Shown here: positions 31,041-39,140 of the stretch, piece after piece
How positions within the stretch are numbered: position 1 is the first letter of the stretch
Layout of the letters: each line of letters opens with the position of its first letter
Source of the DNA: Streptomyces sp. AC558_RSS880
GTDB lineage: Bacteria > Actinomycetota > Actinomycetes > Streptomycetales > Streptomycetaceae
Assembly: GCF_019049255.1 (NCBI RefSeq)
Contig: NZ_JAGMUJ010000161.1
Span: 360,791 to 424,790, forward strand
Reading direction: 5' to 3'
DNA: 64,000 nucleotides
Program-made: the position numbers and the translations under genes
The notes under the pieces: generated by a model
What the model was told of the DNA's origin: nothing
Databases searched by the model: none
The model's input: only the letters and a program-made list of their open reading frames with translations

Positions 31041-31620
31041 GCACGACTCGGACCGCGAGGACCGTGAGGACCGCGAGCCCGAGGAGAAGGGGGTCCCCTT
31101 CGACGAGACCGCCGCGTGGGAGGCGATCGTCGCCGGGTACGGGGAGGAGCCGCCGGATCCACCGGGCGCCAAGCCGTTCAAGTCCGTCGAGGACCTGGCG
31201 CTGCTGGAGCCCGAGACGAACGACGACGAGGCGAAGGCCGAGTCCCCCGTCAAGGCCGAGGACAAGCCGGCCAAGCCGCTGGGCGGCTCCGTCTCCTTCG
31301 CGCCCGGCGTCGGCGGCCCGCGCGACTACAGCGTGCAGGAGCCGTCGGACGACGACCTCGACGAGACCGACGAGGGCCACTTCGTCCCGCCGGAGCCCCC
31401 GCCGCTGCCGGAGGCCGACGTCACGTCGAAGTTCGCCTGGCTGGGAGTGCTCGGTGGCCCGCTCCTGCTTCTGCTGGCGATCCTGCTCGGCTGGGAGATG
31501 ACCTGGTGGCTGACCACCCTGTGCATCGGCGGCTTCCTGGGCGGCTTCGTCACGCTGGTGATGCGCATGCGCACGGACGACGAGGACGACGACGATCCGG
31601 GGCGGGGCGCGGTGGTCTGA
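31033..31620 (+). CDS. Acidic membrane protein, function unknown
   Basis: Protein of 195 residues. The N-terminal 130 residues are very acidic, Pro-rich and probably disordered. Two membrane helices follow at about 136-176 (WLGVLGGPLLLLLAILLGWEM and WWLTTLCIGGFLGGFVTLVM) with a short acidic tail. It is conserved in Streptomyces but I know no function. GTG 31033 overlaps the esterase stop, so translation is coupled. Confidence 0.75.
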   Translation: MAEHDSDREDREDREPEEKGVPFDETAAWEAIVAGYGEEPPDPPGAKPFKSVEDLALLEPETNDDEAKAESPVKAEDKPAKPLGGSVSFAPGVGGPRDYSVQEPSDDDLDETDEGHFVPPEPPPLPEADVTSKFAWLGVLGGPLLLLLAILLGWEMTWWLTTLCIGGFLGGFVTLVMRMRTDDEDDDDPGRGAVV

Positions 31621-31626
31621 CCGCTG

Positions 31627-32382
31627 TCACGCGGCCGGAATCCGGAGGGCGGCCAGGACCGGAAGGTGGTCCGTGGCCGCCCTCAGGTCCGCCGCGCTCA
31701 CCCCGGGCTGCTCGAGCGGAACCCCGCAGCCCAGCACCTCGACGCCCTTGGTGACGAAGAGGGCGTCGATCCGCCGCTGCGGTTCGTCGCGGACCCAGGT
31801 GTGCTCACCGCCCCAGGGAGCCGCGGTCCAGCAGTCGGTCAGGGACTCGGCCAGCCGCCGGAAGGTCCGCCCGCCCGGCCGCTCGTTGAGATCCCCGCCC
31901 GCGACCGCGTGCTCGACGCCCATCCCGGCGAGCCGGTCGAGGAGCATGCCGCCCTGCTCGTACCGCTCGCCCTTCTCCAGGGACAGGTGACAGCTCAGCA
32001 CGCCGATCCGGGCGCCCCCGAACCGTACGACGGCGGTGGCGAACCCGCGCCGGTGCTGCCCCGGGGTGAGCGGCAGCAGCACGTCCTCGGTGCGCTCGAC
32101 GGTCGCCCGCAGCGAGCACAGGATCGCGGGCCCGGCGGCGGTGGCGCCCCCGGAGAGGATGACGAGGCCCGTTTCCGAGGCGAGCCGGGCCAGCTTCTTG
32201 CGCCAGCGGAAGAACCGCGGCGCCTCCTGGAGCAGGACGAGATCGGGAGCGCAGGCGGTGATCACCCGGGCGAGGGCGTCGGTGTCGTCGCGCAGGGAAC
32301 GGATGTTGTAACTCAGCACCCGGATGACGGCCGAACCGTCGGACTCGGTCCGGGAGTCGGGCAGCAGCGGAGTCGTCGCCAT
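31627..32382 (-). CDS. Endonuclease/exonuclease/phosphatase family protein
   Basis: Protein of 251 residues with the EEP (DNase I-like) fold: VLSYNIRSLRDD (Asn), LVLLQEAPRF (metal Glu), VLSCHLSLEKGERYEQ (His), VAGGDLNERPGG (Asp/Asn), RRIDALFV (Asp) and ATDHLPVLAAL (catalytic His). The substrate could be DNA, phospholipid or inositol phosphate; it is not told by sequence. There is no signal peptide. ATG 32382 has TATCTT 7 bases upstream and no ribosome-binding site, so I reject the longer in-frame start. It converges with the acidic membrane protein gene. Confidence 0.87.
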   Translation of the reverse strand: MATTPLLPDSRTESDGSAVIRVLSYNIRSLRDDTDALARVITACAPDLVLLQEAPRFFRWRKKLARLASETGLVILSGGATAAGPAILCSLRATVERTEDVLLPLTPGQHRRGFATAVVRFGGARIGVLSCHLSLEKGERYEQGGMLLDRLAGMGVEHAVAGGDLNERPGGRTFRRLAESLTDCWTAAPWGGEHTWVRDEPQRRIDALFVTKGVEVLGCGVPLEQPGVSAADLRAATDHLPVLAALRIPAA

Positions 32383-32389
32383 GCGGATC

Positions 32390-32395
32390 AAGATA
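32390..32395 (-). promoter_or_regulatory. -10 element for a leaderless start
   Basis: TATCTT on the minus strand, ending 7 bases before the ATG of the EEP-family gene. Confidence 0.45.
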
Positions 32396-32510
32396 CGCCT
32401 ACGCGCACCACGCGGTGCGGCTCGGCGCCGCACGTACCCGAGGAAGCCGCCCCCCGCGGACGAGGAACCCACGGCTTTCGGCTCCGCACCGGGCACGCCC
32501 TCTGCCGGGT

Positions 32511-32556
32511 ACGGCTGCGCCCGCCGTCCCCGGAGGGGCCAGGCGGGCGCAGCCGT
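32511..32556 (-). terminator. Terminator hairpin of glkA
   Basis: ACGGCTGCGCCCGCC pairs perfectly with GGCGGGCGCAGCCGT (15 bp) around a 16-base loop, 16 bp past the glkA stop. Confidence 0.85.
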
Positions 32557-32571
32557 GCACGTGAAGGGGTG

Positions 32572-33525
32572 TCACATGACCGGGTCGGGCTCCCGGGCCA
32601 GGTCCGCCGCGCCGACCAGGCCCGCCTTGTTGCCCAGCTGGGCGGCGAGGACGTCGGCGACGGGGCGCCAGTTGCTGCCCACCAGCCAGCGCTTGTAGGA
32701 CTTGCGGATCGGGCCGAGGACCAGTTCGCCCTCGTCGGAGAGGCCGCCGCCGATGATGAAGGCGGAGGGGTCGAAGAGGGAGGCCAGGTCGGCGAGGCCG
32801 GCGCCGACCCAGCGGGCCAGCTCCCGGTAGGAGTCGACGGCCACCCGGTCGCCCTGGCGGGCGGCCATGGAGATGTGCTTGCCCTCGATGCCGTCGGGGG
32901 TGCCGTCGCCGAGGGAGAGCAGGGTCTCCGCGTTCTCGGGGGTGGCGTTGGCGCGCTGCTTGGCGTAGCGCACGAGGGCGCGGCCGGAGGCGTACTGCTC
33001 CCAGCAGCCCTGTGAGCCGCAGCCGCACAGCAGGCCGTCCGGCACCATGCGGATGTGGCCGAACTCGGCGGCCACGCCGAAGTGGCCGCGGCGCAGCTTG
33101 TTGCCGATGATGATGCCGCCGCCGAGGCCGGTGCCGAGCGTGATGCAGATGACGTTGCGGTGGCCGGCGCCCGCGCCGAACTTGTACTCGCCCCAGGCGG
33201 CGGCGTTGGCGTCGTTCTCCACGACGACCGGGAGACCCGTACGGGCCTCGACCTTCTCCTTGAGCGGCTCGTTGCGCCAGTCGATGTTGGGCGCGAAGTA
33301 GACCTCGGAGCGCTGACGGTTGACGTATCCGGCCGCACCGATGCCCACGCCGACGATGTCGTGCCCGGCGCGCGCTCCCTCCACCGCGGAGGCGATGGCG
33401 TCCACGATGCCCTCGGGCGTACCCGGGGTCGGCACCTTGTGGGTCGAGAGGATGTTGCCTTCCTCGTCGACCACGCCGGCCGCGATCTTCGTGCCGCCGA
33501 TGTCGACGCCGATGGTGAGTCCCAT
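32572..33525 (-). CDS. glkA: ROK-family glucokinase
   Basis: Protein of 317 residues, phosphorylating glucose with ATP. N-terminal phosphate motif GVDIGGTKIAAGVVDEEGN; glucose site VVENDANAAAWGE; LGTGLGGGIIIGNKLRRG; then the ROK zinc motif GHIRMVPDGLLCGCGSQGCWEQ with three Cys and one His. In Streptomyces coelicolor GlkA is also central to carbon catabolite repression. ATG 33525 has GAGGGA upstream. The upstream neighbour is the SCO2127-like gene, the known arrangement in the genus. Confidence 0.95.
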   Translation of the reverse strand: MGLTIGVDIGGTKIAAGVVDEEGNILSTHKVPTPGTPEGIVDAIASAVEGARAGHDIVGVGIGAAGYVNRQRSEVYFAPNIDWRNEPLKEKVEARTGLPVVVENDANAAAWGEYKFGAGAGHRNVICITLGTGLGGGIIIGNKLRRGHFGVAAEFGHIRMVPDGLLCGCGSQGCWEQYASGRALVRYAKQRANATPENAETLLSLGDGTPDGIEGKHISMAARQGDRVAVDSYRELARWVGAGLADLASLFDPSAFIIGGGLSDEGELVLGPIRKSYKRWLVGSNWRPVADVLAAQLGNKAGLVGAADLAREPDPVM

Positions 33526-33652
33526 GAATCCCTCAGTTCCGGTCGAGCCCCGCTACCGCCAACGGTACCCGAGGCACTGCCGTGAGGGGCCCGGCGTCCG
33601 CACGGTGGGCGGCCCGGCGGGGATCATGGGAACCCCGCCGGGGACCTCGACG

Positions 33653-34171
33653 TCAGTCCAGGTCGATGCGCTCGCCGGGGCCGGTGCCGGGGTCGTCGCC
33701 CCGGTCCCGGCGCTCGTCGAGGTCGCGGGGGTCGGCCTCGCGGGCCGTCCAGCGGCGCTCCTGGTCCTGCACGGCGGAGCGGTAGGCGGCGAGGAGTTCA
33801 TTGCCGGCGGCCGCGAGGTGGTCGAAGACGTCGGGGTTGCGTTCGATGACGGGTTCGACGGCGGCCTTGGCCTGCTGGACGACCTGCCGCACCACCTGCT
33901 GGGCGGCCGGTCCGGCGACCGCGCCGAACAGCGGGGACTGCAGGCCGGAGAGCTTGTCGGCGACCGCGTCGACGAGCTTCTTCAGCTCCTCGGCTGCGGA
34001 ACCGGGGGGCGGCCCGTACTGGGTCCGGCGGCGGGCCTTCTCCGCCTCGAGGTCCTCGGCGGCGGCGGTCGCCCAGGCGTCGGCGTGGGTCTCGGCCGCC
34101 CGTACGTCGTCCACCGGCTTGCCGACGATCTCGTCCCCGGCGTCGTCGGACGGAGGGAGCTGTTCGCTCAT
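33653..34171 (-). CDS. SCO2127-like protein (DUF5304), linked to glkA
   Basis: Protein of 172 residues, soluble and helical. After an acidic N-terminus come DAWATAAAEDLEAEKARRR, GSAAEELKKLVDAVADKLSGLQS and VEPVIERNPDVFDHLAAAGNELLAAYRSAV. I recognise this as the SCO2127 family, whose gene lies upstream of glkA in S. coelicolor and has been reported to affect glucose uptake and catabolite repression. No catalytic motif is seen. It lies 127 bp upstream of glkA on the same strand. Confidence 0.82.
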   Translation of the reverse strand: MSEQLPPSDDAGDEIVGKPVDDVRAAETHADAWATAAAEDLEAEKARRRTQYGPPPGSAAEELKKLVDAVADKLSGLQSPLFGAVAGPAAQQVVRQVVQQAKAAVEPVIERNPDVFDHLAAAGNELLAAYRSAVQDQERRWTAREADPRDLDERRDRGDDPGTGPGERIDLD

Positions 34172-34228
34172 GACGGACTCCTGACTACGGATGGCACCTT
34201 CGACGTTACCCGAACGGCCGTCGTCGCT

Positions 34229-35383
34229 TCACCGGGTGCGCGGCCACAGCTCCGGATCCGGCCGGAACCGGATGCGCAGCTCGTTCTCGCGCAGGGCGGC
34301 GCCGGCGACGGTGCAGCGGCGCAGCGCGGAGGGCAGCGGGACGATGCGGCGGAACGGTCCGGCGGTGACGACGACCTCGTCGCCGCGCCGGATCAGGTCG
34401 AGTTCGTCGCGGCGGGCGCCCGGCAGGGGGATGTGCCAGACGAGGACGCCGTCGTCGGCCAGCCGGTCCTCCACCGGCCACCGGGTGGCACCGCCCGGTC
34501 CGGTCCCGGCACCGGGTACGGCGAGCGCGGTGAGGTCGTCGGTGCCGCGCGGGTCGCGGCCCAGGTGGGCGACCGGGTGGACGTCGTACGCCTCGCGCCA
34601 CTCCTCCAGGGTCTTGCGCTGCTGGGCGACGGGGCCGGCGAGCCAGCTGTCCGCGTCGCTCTCCGGCAGGACGCGGGTCGCGATCAGCGCGTCGGCGCGC
34701 AGTCCGCGCAGGGCGAGTCCGAGGGCCGCGGTGCGTACGGCGTCGGCGCCGGCGGGTCCCGGCTCGGCGACCAGGCGTACGACGGTGCCGGGGTCGGCGA
34801 GCACGGCCTCCACGGCGGCCAGCTGAAGGTCCAGGCGGGCCGCCGTGCCGTACAGCCACTCGGCGGGCATGGGGACGCCGGCGAGGCGGCCGAGCACGGG
34901 GCGCAGGGCGCGGGCGGCCTGCCGCTCGGGCGGGAGCAGGTGGCGCAGGTAGCGGCGGAGCTCCTCGGGGAGGGCGAGGAGGGAGAGGGCGCGGGGGGTG
35001 GGCGGGAGGTCGACGACGACGAGGTCGTACGCGTCCTCCGAGAGCGCGGCGTCGCGCAGGGCGCGCAGGACGGCGAGTTCCTCGGCACCGGGGAGGGGGG
35101 TGGTCTCCTCGATGTCGAGTCGGGAGGCGCCGAGGAGGTCCAGTGCGGAGGCTGCGCGCTCCTGGAGGGCGGCGAGGTCCGCACGGAAGTCCGCGTCGGG
35201 GTCGACGCGCCGCACGGTGAGGCGTGGAGTGGCCTCGTCGCCCAGTACGGGTCCGAGGGTGTCCGTTCTGTCGGTGCCGAGCAGCAGGGTGCGGGCACCC
35301 GCACGGGCTGCCGTGAGCGCGGTGGCGGCGGCGGTCGTGGTGCGGCCGCTGCCGCCGGGGCCCGTGATCAGGAGGGTGCGCAT
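34229..35383 (-). CDS. ArsA/GET3-like ATPase with altered P-loop
   Basis: Protein of 384 residues in the ArsA/MinD-like (SIMIBI) class. It opens directly with LLITGPGGSGRTTTAAATALTAARAG; the ArsA P-loop GKGGVGKT is replaced by GPGGSGRT, so both the signature Lys and the phosphate-binding Lys (here Arg14) are changed. YDLVVVDLPPTPRALSLLALPE is the A-motif typical of ArsA. Actinobacterial relatives are called ion-transporting ATPases without proof; there is no arsenic gene nearby. ATG 35383 has TACCGT 8 bases upstream and no ribosome-binding site. Confidence 0.8.
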   Translation of the reverse strand: MRTLLITGPGGSGRTTTAAATALTAARAGARTLLLGTDRTDTLGPVLGDEATPRLTVRRVDPDADFRADLAALQERAASALDLLGASRLDIEETTPLPGAEELAVLRALRDAALSEDAYDLVVVDLPPTPRALSLLALPEELRRYLRHLLPPERQAARALRPVLGRLAGVPMPAEWLYGTAARLDLQLAAVEAVLADPGTVVRLVAEPGPAGADAVRTAALGLALRGLRADALIATRVLPESDADSWLAGPVAQQRKTLEEWREAYDVHPVAHLGRDPRGTDDLTALAVPGAGTGPGGATRWPVEDRLADDGVLVWHIPLPGARRDELDLIRRGDEVVVTAGPFRRIVPLPSALRRCTVAGAALRENELRIRFRPDPELWPRTR

Positions 35384-35391
35384 GGGGGTGA

Positions 35392-35397
35392 ACGGTA
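35392..35397 (-). promoter_or_regulatory. -10 element for a leaderless start
   Basis: TACCGT on the minus strand, ending 8 bases before the ATG of the ArsA-like gene. Confidence 0.4.
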
Positions 35398-35458
35398 ACT
35401 GACACCGGGCGGGGGTGGGTTTCGCTTGCCCGCGCTCGCGGGTGCCGCCGCGCCCACC

Positions 35459-35520
35459 CGTGCCGCCCTGGGGGTACCTCCCAGGCCCTTGAGGCACTGG
35501 GGGAGGCACGACTGCCCGCA
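35459..35520 (+). repeat. Intergenic repeat family A, copy 3
   Basis: Nearly identical to the copy at 41731-41793 (one clear difference, TTGAGG against TTAAGG). It fills most of the gap between the START protein gene and the ArsA-like gene and ends 11 bp from the former's stop. Confidence 0.8.
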
Positions 35521-35530
35521 GTCGCGGGGG

Positions 35531-35974
35531 TTACTTCGGGCCTGACTCCACGCGCTTCTTCAGGCCTGCCAGGGCGCGGTCGATGATGACCTTCTCGGCC
35601 TTGCGCTTGATCATGCCGAGCATGGGGATCTTGACGTCGACGGTGAGGCGGTAGGTGACCTCGGTGGTGCCGGGGCCCACCGGGGTGAGGATGTAGGAGC
35701 CGTCGAGGGAGCGGAGCATCTGGGACTTCACCAGGGTCCAGGAGACCTCGTGCGCGCCGGTCCAGGTGTAGGCGAGGGTCTGGTCGTCCTTGATCGCGCC
35801 GGCGTCCATGACGAGACGCACCTGCTCGGCGCGGCCCTCGCCGTCGGTCGCGAGGACCTCGGCCTCCTTCACCTCACCGGTCCAGTCCGGGTAGCGGGCG
35901 AAGTCGGCGATCACCCCCATGACGTCGGCCGGTGCCGCCTCGATCGTGATGCTCGAGCTGGTGTGTTCCGCCAT
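35531..35974 (-). CDS. SRPBCC (polyketide-cyclase/START-like) protein
   Basis: Protein of 147 residues with one START-like domain: SITIEAAPADVMGVIADFARYPDWTGEVKEAEVL at the N-terminus, YTWTGAHEVSWTLVKSQMLRSLDGSYIL in the middle and a C-terminal amphipathic helix (IIDRALAGLKKRVE). Such proteins bind hydrophobic ligands; this single-domain type, near primary-metabolism genes, has no known ligand. ATG 35974 has GGAGGAG 7 bases upstream. The 36-base gap to the next repeat leaves it as a single gene. Confidence 0.85.
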   Translation of the reverse strand: MAEHTSSSITIEAAPADVMGVIADFARYPDWTGEVKEAEVLATDGEGRAEQVRLVMDAGAIKDDQTLAYTWTGAHEVSWTLVKSQMLRSLDGSYILTPVGPGTTEVTYRLTVDVKIPMLGMIKRKAEKVIIDRALAGLKKRVESGPK

Positions 35975-36114
35975 CGCCGTGGCTCCTCCAGATGCGGGCC
36001 GGTAGTCGTCATCGCCGTGCGCGAGTCGCACAGCGCACGCGCGTGCAGCGGAAGGCTACCGTGCGGCGGACCGACGGAACTCACCCGACCTGGGGCATCC
36101 ACACCCTTCCGGCC

Positions 36115-36912
36115 TCACCATTCGAGTGCCCAGGGCTTCCCACTGCTCGCGAAGTGCCCCACGTTCACGCACTCGGTGGCGCCGATCCGCATCCGCCGCG
36201 CCAGCGGCTGGTGGACGTGTCCGAACAGGGAGTAGCGGGGTCGGGTGCGGCGGACGGCGTCCAGCAGGGCGCGGCTGCCGCGTTCGAAGCGGCGCGCGAC
36301 GGTGTCGTAGACCAGCTCGGGCACCTCCGGCGGGATGTGCGTGCACAGCACGTCGACCTCGCCGACGGCCTCGATCTTCGCCGCGTACTCCTCGTCGTCG
36401 ATCTCGTACGGCGTGCGCATCGGTGTGCGCAGGCCGCCGCCGACGAAGCCGAAGGTCCAGCCGCCGATCTCCACCCGCTGCCCGTCCAGCACGGTCGTGC
36501 CGGGGCCCGCGTACTCCGGCCACAGGGGCGGCATGTCGACGTTGCCGTACGTCGCGTACGTCGGTGTGGGGAACGCGGCGAACAGCTCGGCGTACTGCTT
36601 GCGCACCGCCTTCTCGATCGCCGCGGGCTTGTCCATGCCGATGCCCGCCCACAGCCCGCGCTGGAACTCGCGCGCCTCCTCGAAGCGGCGGGCGGTGCGC
36701 AGTTCCACGATGAGGTCGGCGTTCTCGGTGCCGAACAGGTCGGGGAAGATGCCGCGCGAGTGGTCGGCGTAGTCCAGGAAGAGCACCAGGTCGCCCAGGC
36801 AGATCAGGGCGTCGGCGCCCTCGCCCGCCCGGGCCAGGTCGCGGGCGTTGCCGTGCACGTCACTGACCACGTGGACGCGTGTGCGTCGGTTTCCGCCGGG
36901 TGTGGATGCCAT
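36115..36912 (-). CDS. Calcineurin-like metallophosphoesterase
   Basis: Protein of 265 residues. The two-metal motifs are visible: VVSDVHGNARDL (Asp-x-His), ICLGDLVLF (Gly-Asp), ATYGNVDMPPL (Asn; the following residue is Val where many have His), LCTHIPPE (His) and SLFGHVHQPLA (Gly-His-x-His). The change at the GN(H/D) motif suggests a phosphodiesterase of the YfcE or MJ0936 sort. Substrate unknown. ATG 36912 follows a TACCCT -10 element by 8 bases, so the mRNA is likely leaderless. Confidence 0.87.
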   Translation of the reverse strand: MASTPGGNRRTRVHVVSDVHGNARDLARAGEGADALICLGDLVLFLDYADHSRGIFPDLFGTENADLIVELRTARRFEEAREFQRGLWAGIGMDKPAAIEKAVRKQYAELFAAFPTPTYATYGNVDMPPLWPEYAGPGTTVLDGQRVEIGGWTFGFVGGGLRTPMRTPYEIDDEEYAAKIEAVGEVDVLCTHIPPEVPELVYDTVARRFERGSRALLDAVRRTRPRYSLFGHVHQPLARRMRIGATECVNVGHFASSGKPWALEW

Positions 36913-36920
36913 GGCGATCA

Positions 36921-36950
36921 AGGGTAAGGGTGTGCGGCGTGCGTGAACAA
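36921..36950 (-). promoter_or_regulatory. Promoter of the phosphoesterase gene, leaderless type
   Basis: On the minus strand TTGTTC (36945-36950) and TACCCT (36921-36926) are 18 bp apart; 8 bases separate the -10 from the ATG. Confidence 0.5.
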
Positions 36951-37208
36951 TGGCAGGCCTACCTGCGGTTACTGGCTCGTCGGTTCAGAGGTGGACTACT
37001 GTGCGCAATGAAACACCAACCTGTGTGACGCAGCGAACATCTCGCCGGGCCCCCCTGTCGCAGACGACATACCGGCGGGTAACGTCCGGGCAGTCCAGTC
37101 GTGCTCGGGATTTCAACATGTGAATCCGTGAGCACCCGCCCGAGCCTTGGACCGCACCGTCGCATCGCACAACGTCGTGGCGCCGGAGCCCTAAGAGGAG
37201 CAGCAGTC

Positions 37209-39005
37209 TTGCGCGAGTTCAGCCTTCCGGCTTTGTACGAGGTCCCCGCCGACGGAAACCTGACCGACATCGTCCGCAGAAACGCCGCGCAGCACCCCGA
37301 CGTCGCCGTCATCGCCCGCAAGGTGGACGGGACCTGGCAGGACGTGACGGCGACCGCCTTCCTCGCGGAGGTGCGGGCGGCCGCCAAGGGCATGATCGCC
37401 GCCGGTGTACGGCCCGGCGACCGGGTCGGTCTGATGTCCCGCACCCGTTACGAGTGGACGCTGCTGGACTTCGCGATCTGGAGCGCCGGCGCGGTGACCG
37501 TGCCGGTGTACGAGACCAGCTCGCCGGAGCAGGTGGCGTGGATCCTCGGCGACTCCGGCGCCACCGCCTGCTTCGTGGAGCTCGACGCCCACGCGGAGAC
37601 GGTGGAGTCGGTGCGCGACCGGCTGCCCGCGCTGAAGAACCTGTGGCGGATCGAGTCCGGCGGCATCGAGGAGCTGGGCCGGCTCGGCCGGGACGTCACC
37701 GACGAGACGGTCGAGGAGCGCGGCTCGTCCGCGAAGGCGGACGACCCGGCGACGATCGTCTACACCTCCGGCACCACCGGCCGCCCCAAGGGCTGTGTGC
37801 TGACCCACCGCAGCTTCTTCGCCGAGTGCGGCAACATCGTGGAGCGGCTGCGTCCGCTGTTCCGCACCGGCGAGTGCTCGGTGCTGCTGTTCCTGCCGCT
37901 CGCGCACGTCTTCGGCCGGCTGGTGCAGATCGCGCCCATGATGGCGCCGATCAAGCTGGGCTGTGTGCCCGACATCAAGAACCTCACCGACGAGCTGGCC
38001 ACGTTCCGCCCGACGCTGATCCTGGGCGTGCCGCGGGTCTTCGAGAAGGTCTACAACTCGGCGCGGGCCAAGGCGCAGGCCGACGGCAAGGGGAAGATCT
38101 TCGACAAGGCGGCGGACACGGCGATCGCCTACAGCCGGGCGCTGGACACGCCGTCCGGGCCGTCGCTCGGCCTGCGGATCAAGCACAAGGTGTTCGACAA
38201 GCTGGTCTACGGCAAGCTGCGCGCGGTGCTGGGCGGGCGCGGCGAGTACGCCATCTCGGGCGGCGCCCCGCTGGGCGAGCGCCTGGGCCACTTCTTCCGC
38301 GGCATCGGCTTCAGCGTGCTGGAGGGCTACGGGCTGACCGAGTCGTGCGCGGCGACCGCGTTCAACCCGTGGGACCGGCAGAAGATCGGCACGGTCGGCC
38401 AGCCGCTGCCCGGCTCGGTGATCCGGATAGCGGACGACGGCGAGGTGCTGCTGCACGGCGAGCACCTGTTCAAGGAGTACTGGAACAACCAGGGCGCGAC
38501 CGCCGAGGCGCTGACCGACGGCTGGTTCCACACGGGGGACATCGGCACGCTGGACGAGGACGGTTATCTGCGGATCACCGGCCGCAAGAAGGAAATACTG
38601 GTGACGGCGGGCGGCAAGAACGTCGCCCCGGCGGTCATCGAGGACCGGATCCGGGCACACGCGCTGGTGGCGGAGTGCATGGTCGTGGGCGACGGGCGGC
38701 CGTTCGTGGGCGCGCTGGTCACCATCGACGAGGAGTTCCTGGGCCGGTGGTGTGCCGAGCACGGCAAGCCGGCGGGGTCGACGGCGGAGTCGCTGAGCGA
38801 GGACCCCGATCTGCTCGCGGCGGTCCAGACCGCCATCGACGACGGCAACTCGGCGGTGTCGAAGGCGGAGTCCGTGCGGAAGTTCCGTGTTCTGCCGGCG
38901 CAGTTCACCGAGGAGTCGGGGCACCTGACGCCTTCGCTGAAGCTGAAGCGGAACGTTGTCGCCAAGGACTACGCCCACGAGATCGAGGCGATTTACGCAA
39001 AGTAG
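37209..39005 (+). CDS. Long-chain acyl-CoA synthetase (AMP-forming)
   Basis: Protein of 598 residues, activating fatty acids to acyl-CoA through an acyl-AMP. The P-loop-like motif is TIVYTSGTTGRPKGCVLTH; then LEGYGLTESCAATAFNPW, WFHTGDIGTLDEDGYLRITGRKKE (hinge Asp/Arg) and the catalytic Lys of the C-terminal domain in LTPSLKLKRNVVAKDY. It belongs to the FAA1-like group (VPRVFEKVYN). TTG 37209 is chosen: GAGGAG precedes it by 8 bases and the protein then starts REFSLPALYEVP as in the family. A further upstream frame opening is not supported. Confidence 0.93.
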   Translation: MREFSLPALYEVPADGNLTDIVRRNAAQHPDVAVIARKVDGTWQDVTATAFLAEVRAAAKGMIAAGVRPGDRVGLMSRTRYEWTLLDFAIWSAGAVTVPVYETSSPEQVAWILGDSGATACFVELDAHAETVESVRDRLPALKNLWRIESGGIEELGRLGRDVTDETVEERGSSAKADDPATIVYTSGTTGRPKGCVLTHRSFFAECGNIVERLRPLFRTGECSVLLFLPLAHVFGRLVQIAPMMAPIKLGCVPDIKNLTDELATFRPTLILGVPRVFEKVYNSARAKAQADGKGKIFDKAADTAIAYSRALDTPSGPSLGLRIKHKVFDKLVYGKLRAVLGGRGEYAISGGAPLGERLGHFFRGIGFSVLEGYGLTESCAATAFNPWDRQKIGTVGQPLPGSVIRIADDGEVLLHGEHLFKEYWNNQGATAEALTDGWFHTGDIGTLDEDGYLRITGRKKEILVTAGGKNVAPAVIEDRIRAHALVAECMVVGDGRPFVGALVTIDEEFLGRWCAEHGKPAGSTAESLSEDPDLLAAVQTAIDDGNSAVSKAESVRKFRVLPAQFTEESGHLTPSLKLKRNVVAKDYAHEIEAIYAK

Positions 39006-39060
39006 GACTTCGGTGCCCATGGGGGTGCCGGGGGCGCTTTGTCGGCGGCTTTCCGTCGTA

Positions 39061-39118
39061 TGTGGCTGGTCGCGCCCACGCGGCGGAGCCGCACAATGTC
39101 ACAGCCCCGCGCCCCTGG
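39061..39118 (+). repeat. Intergenic repeat family C, copy 2
   Basis: TGTGGCTGGTCGCGCCCACG, then CGGCGGAGCCGCAC and ACAGCCCCGCGCCCCT; nearly identical to 61684-61745. As with the other copies it lies at the 3' end of a minus-strand gene, here the mannosyltransferase gene, and may work as its terminator. Confidence 0.8.
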
Positions 39119-39140
39119 GAAGCTGCCCCCGACGGCGTTT

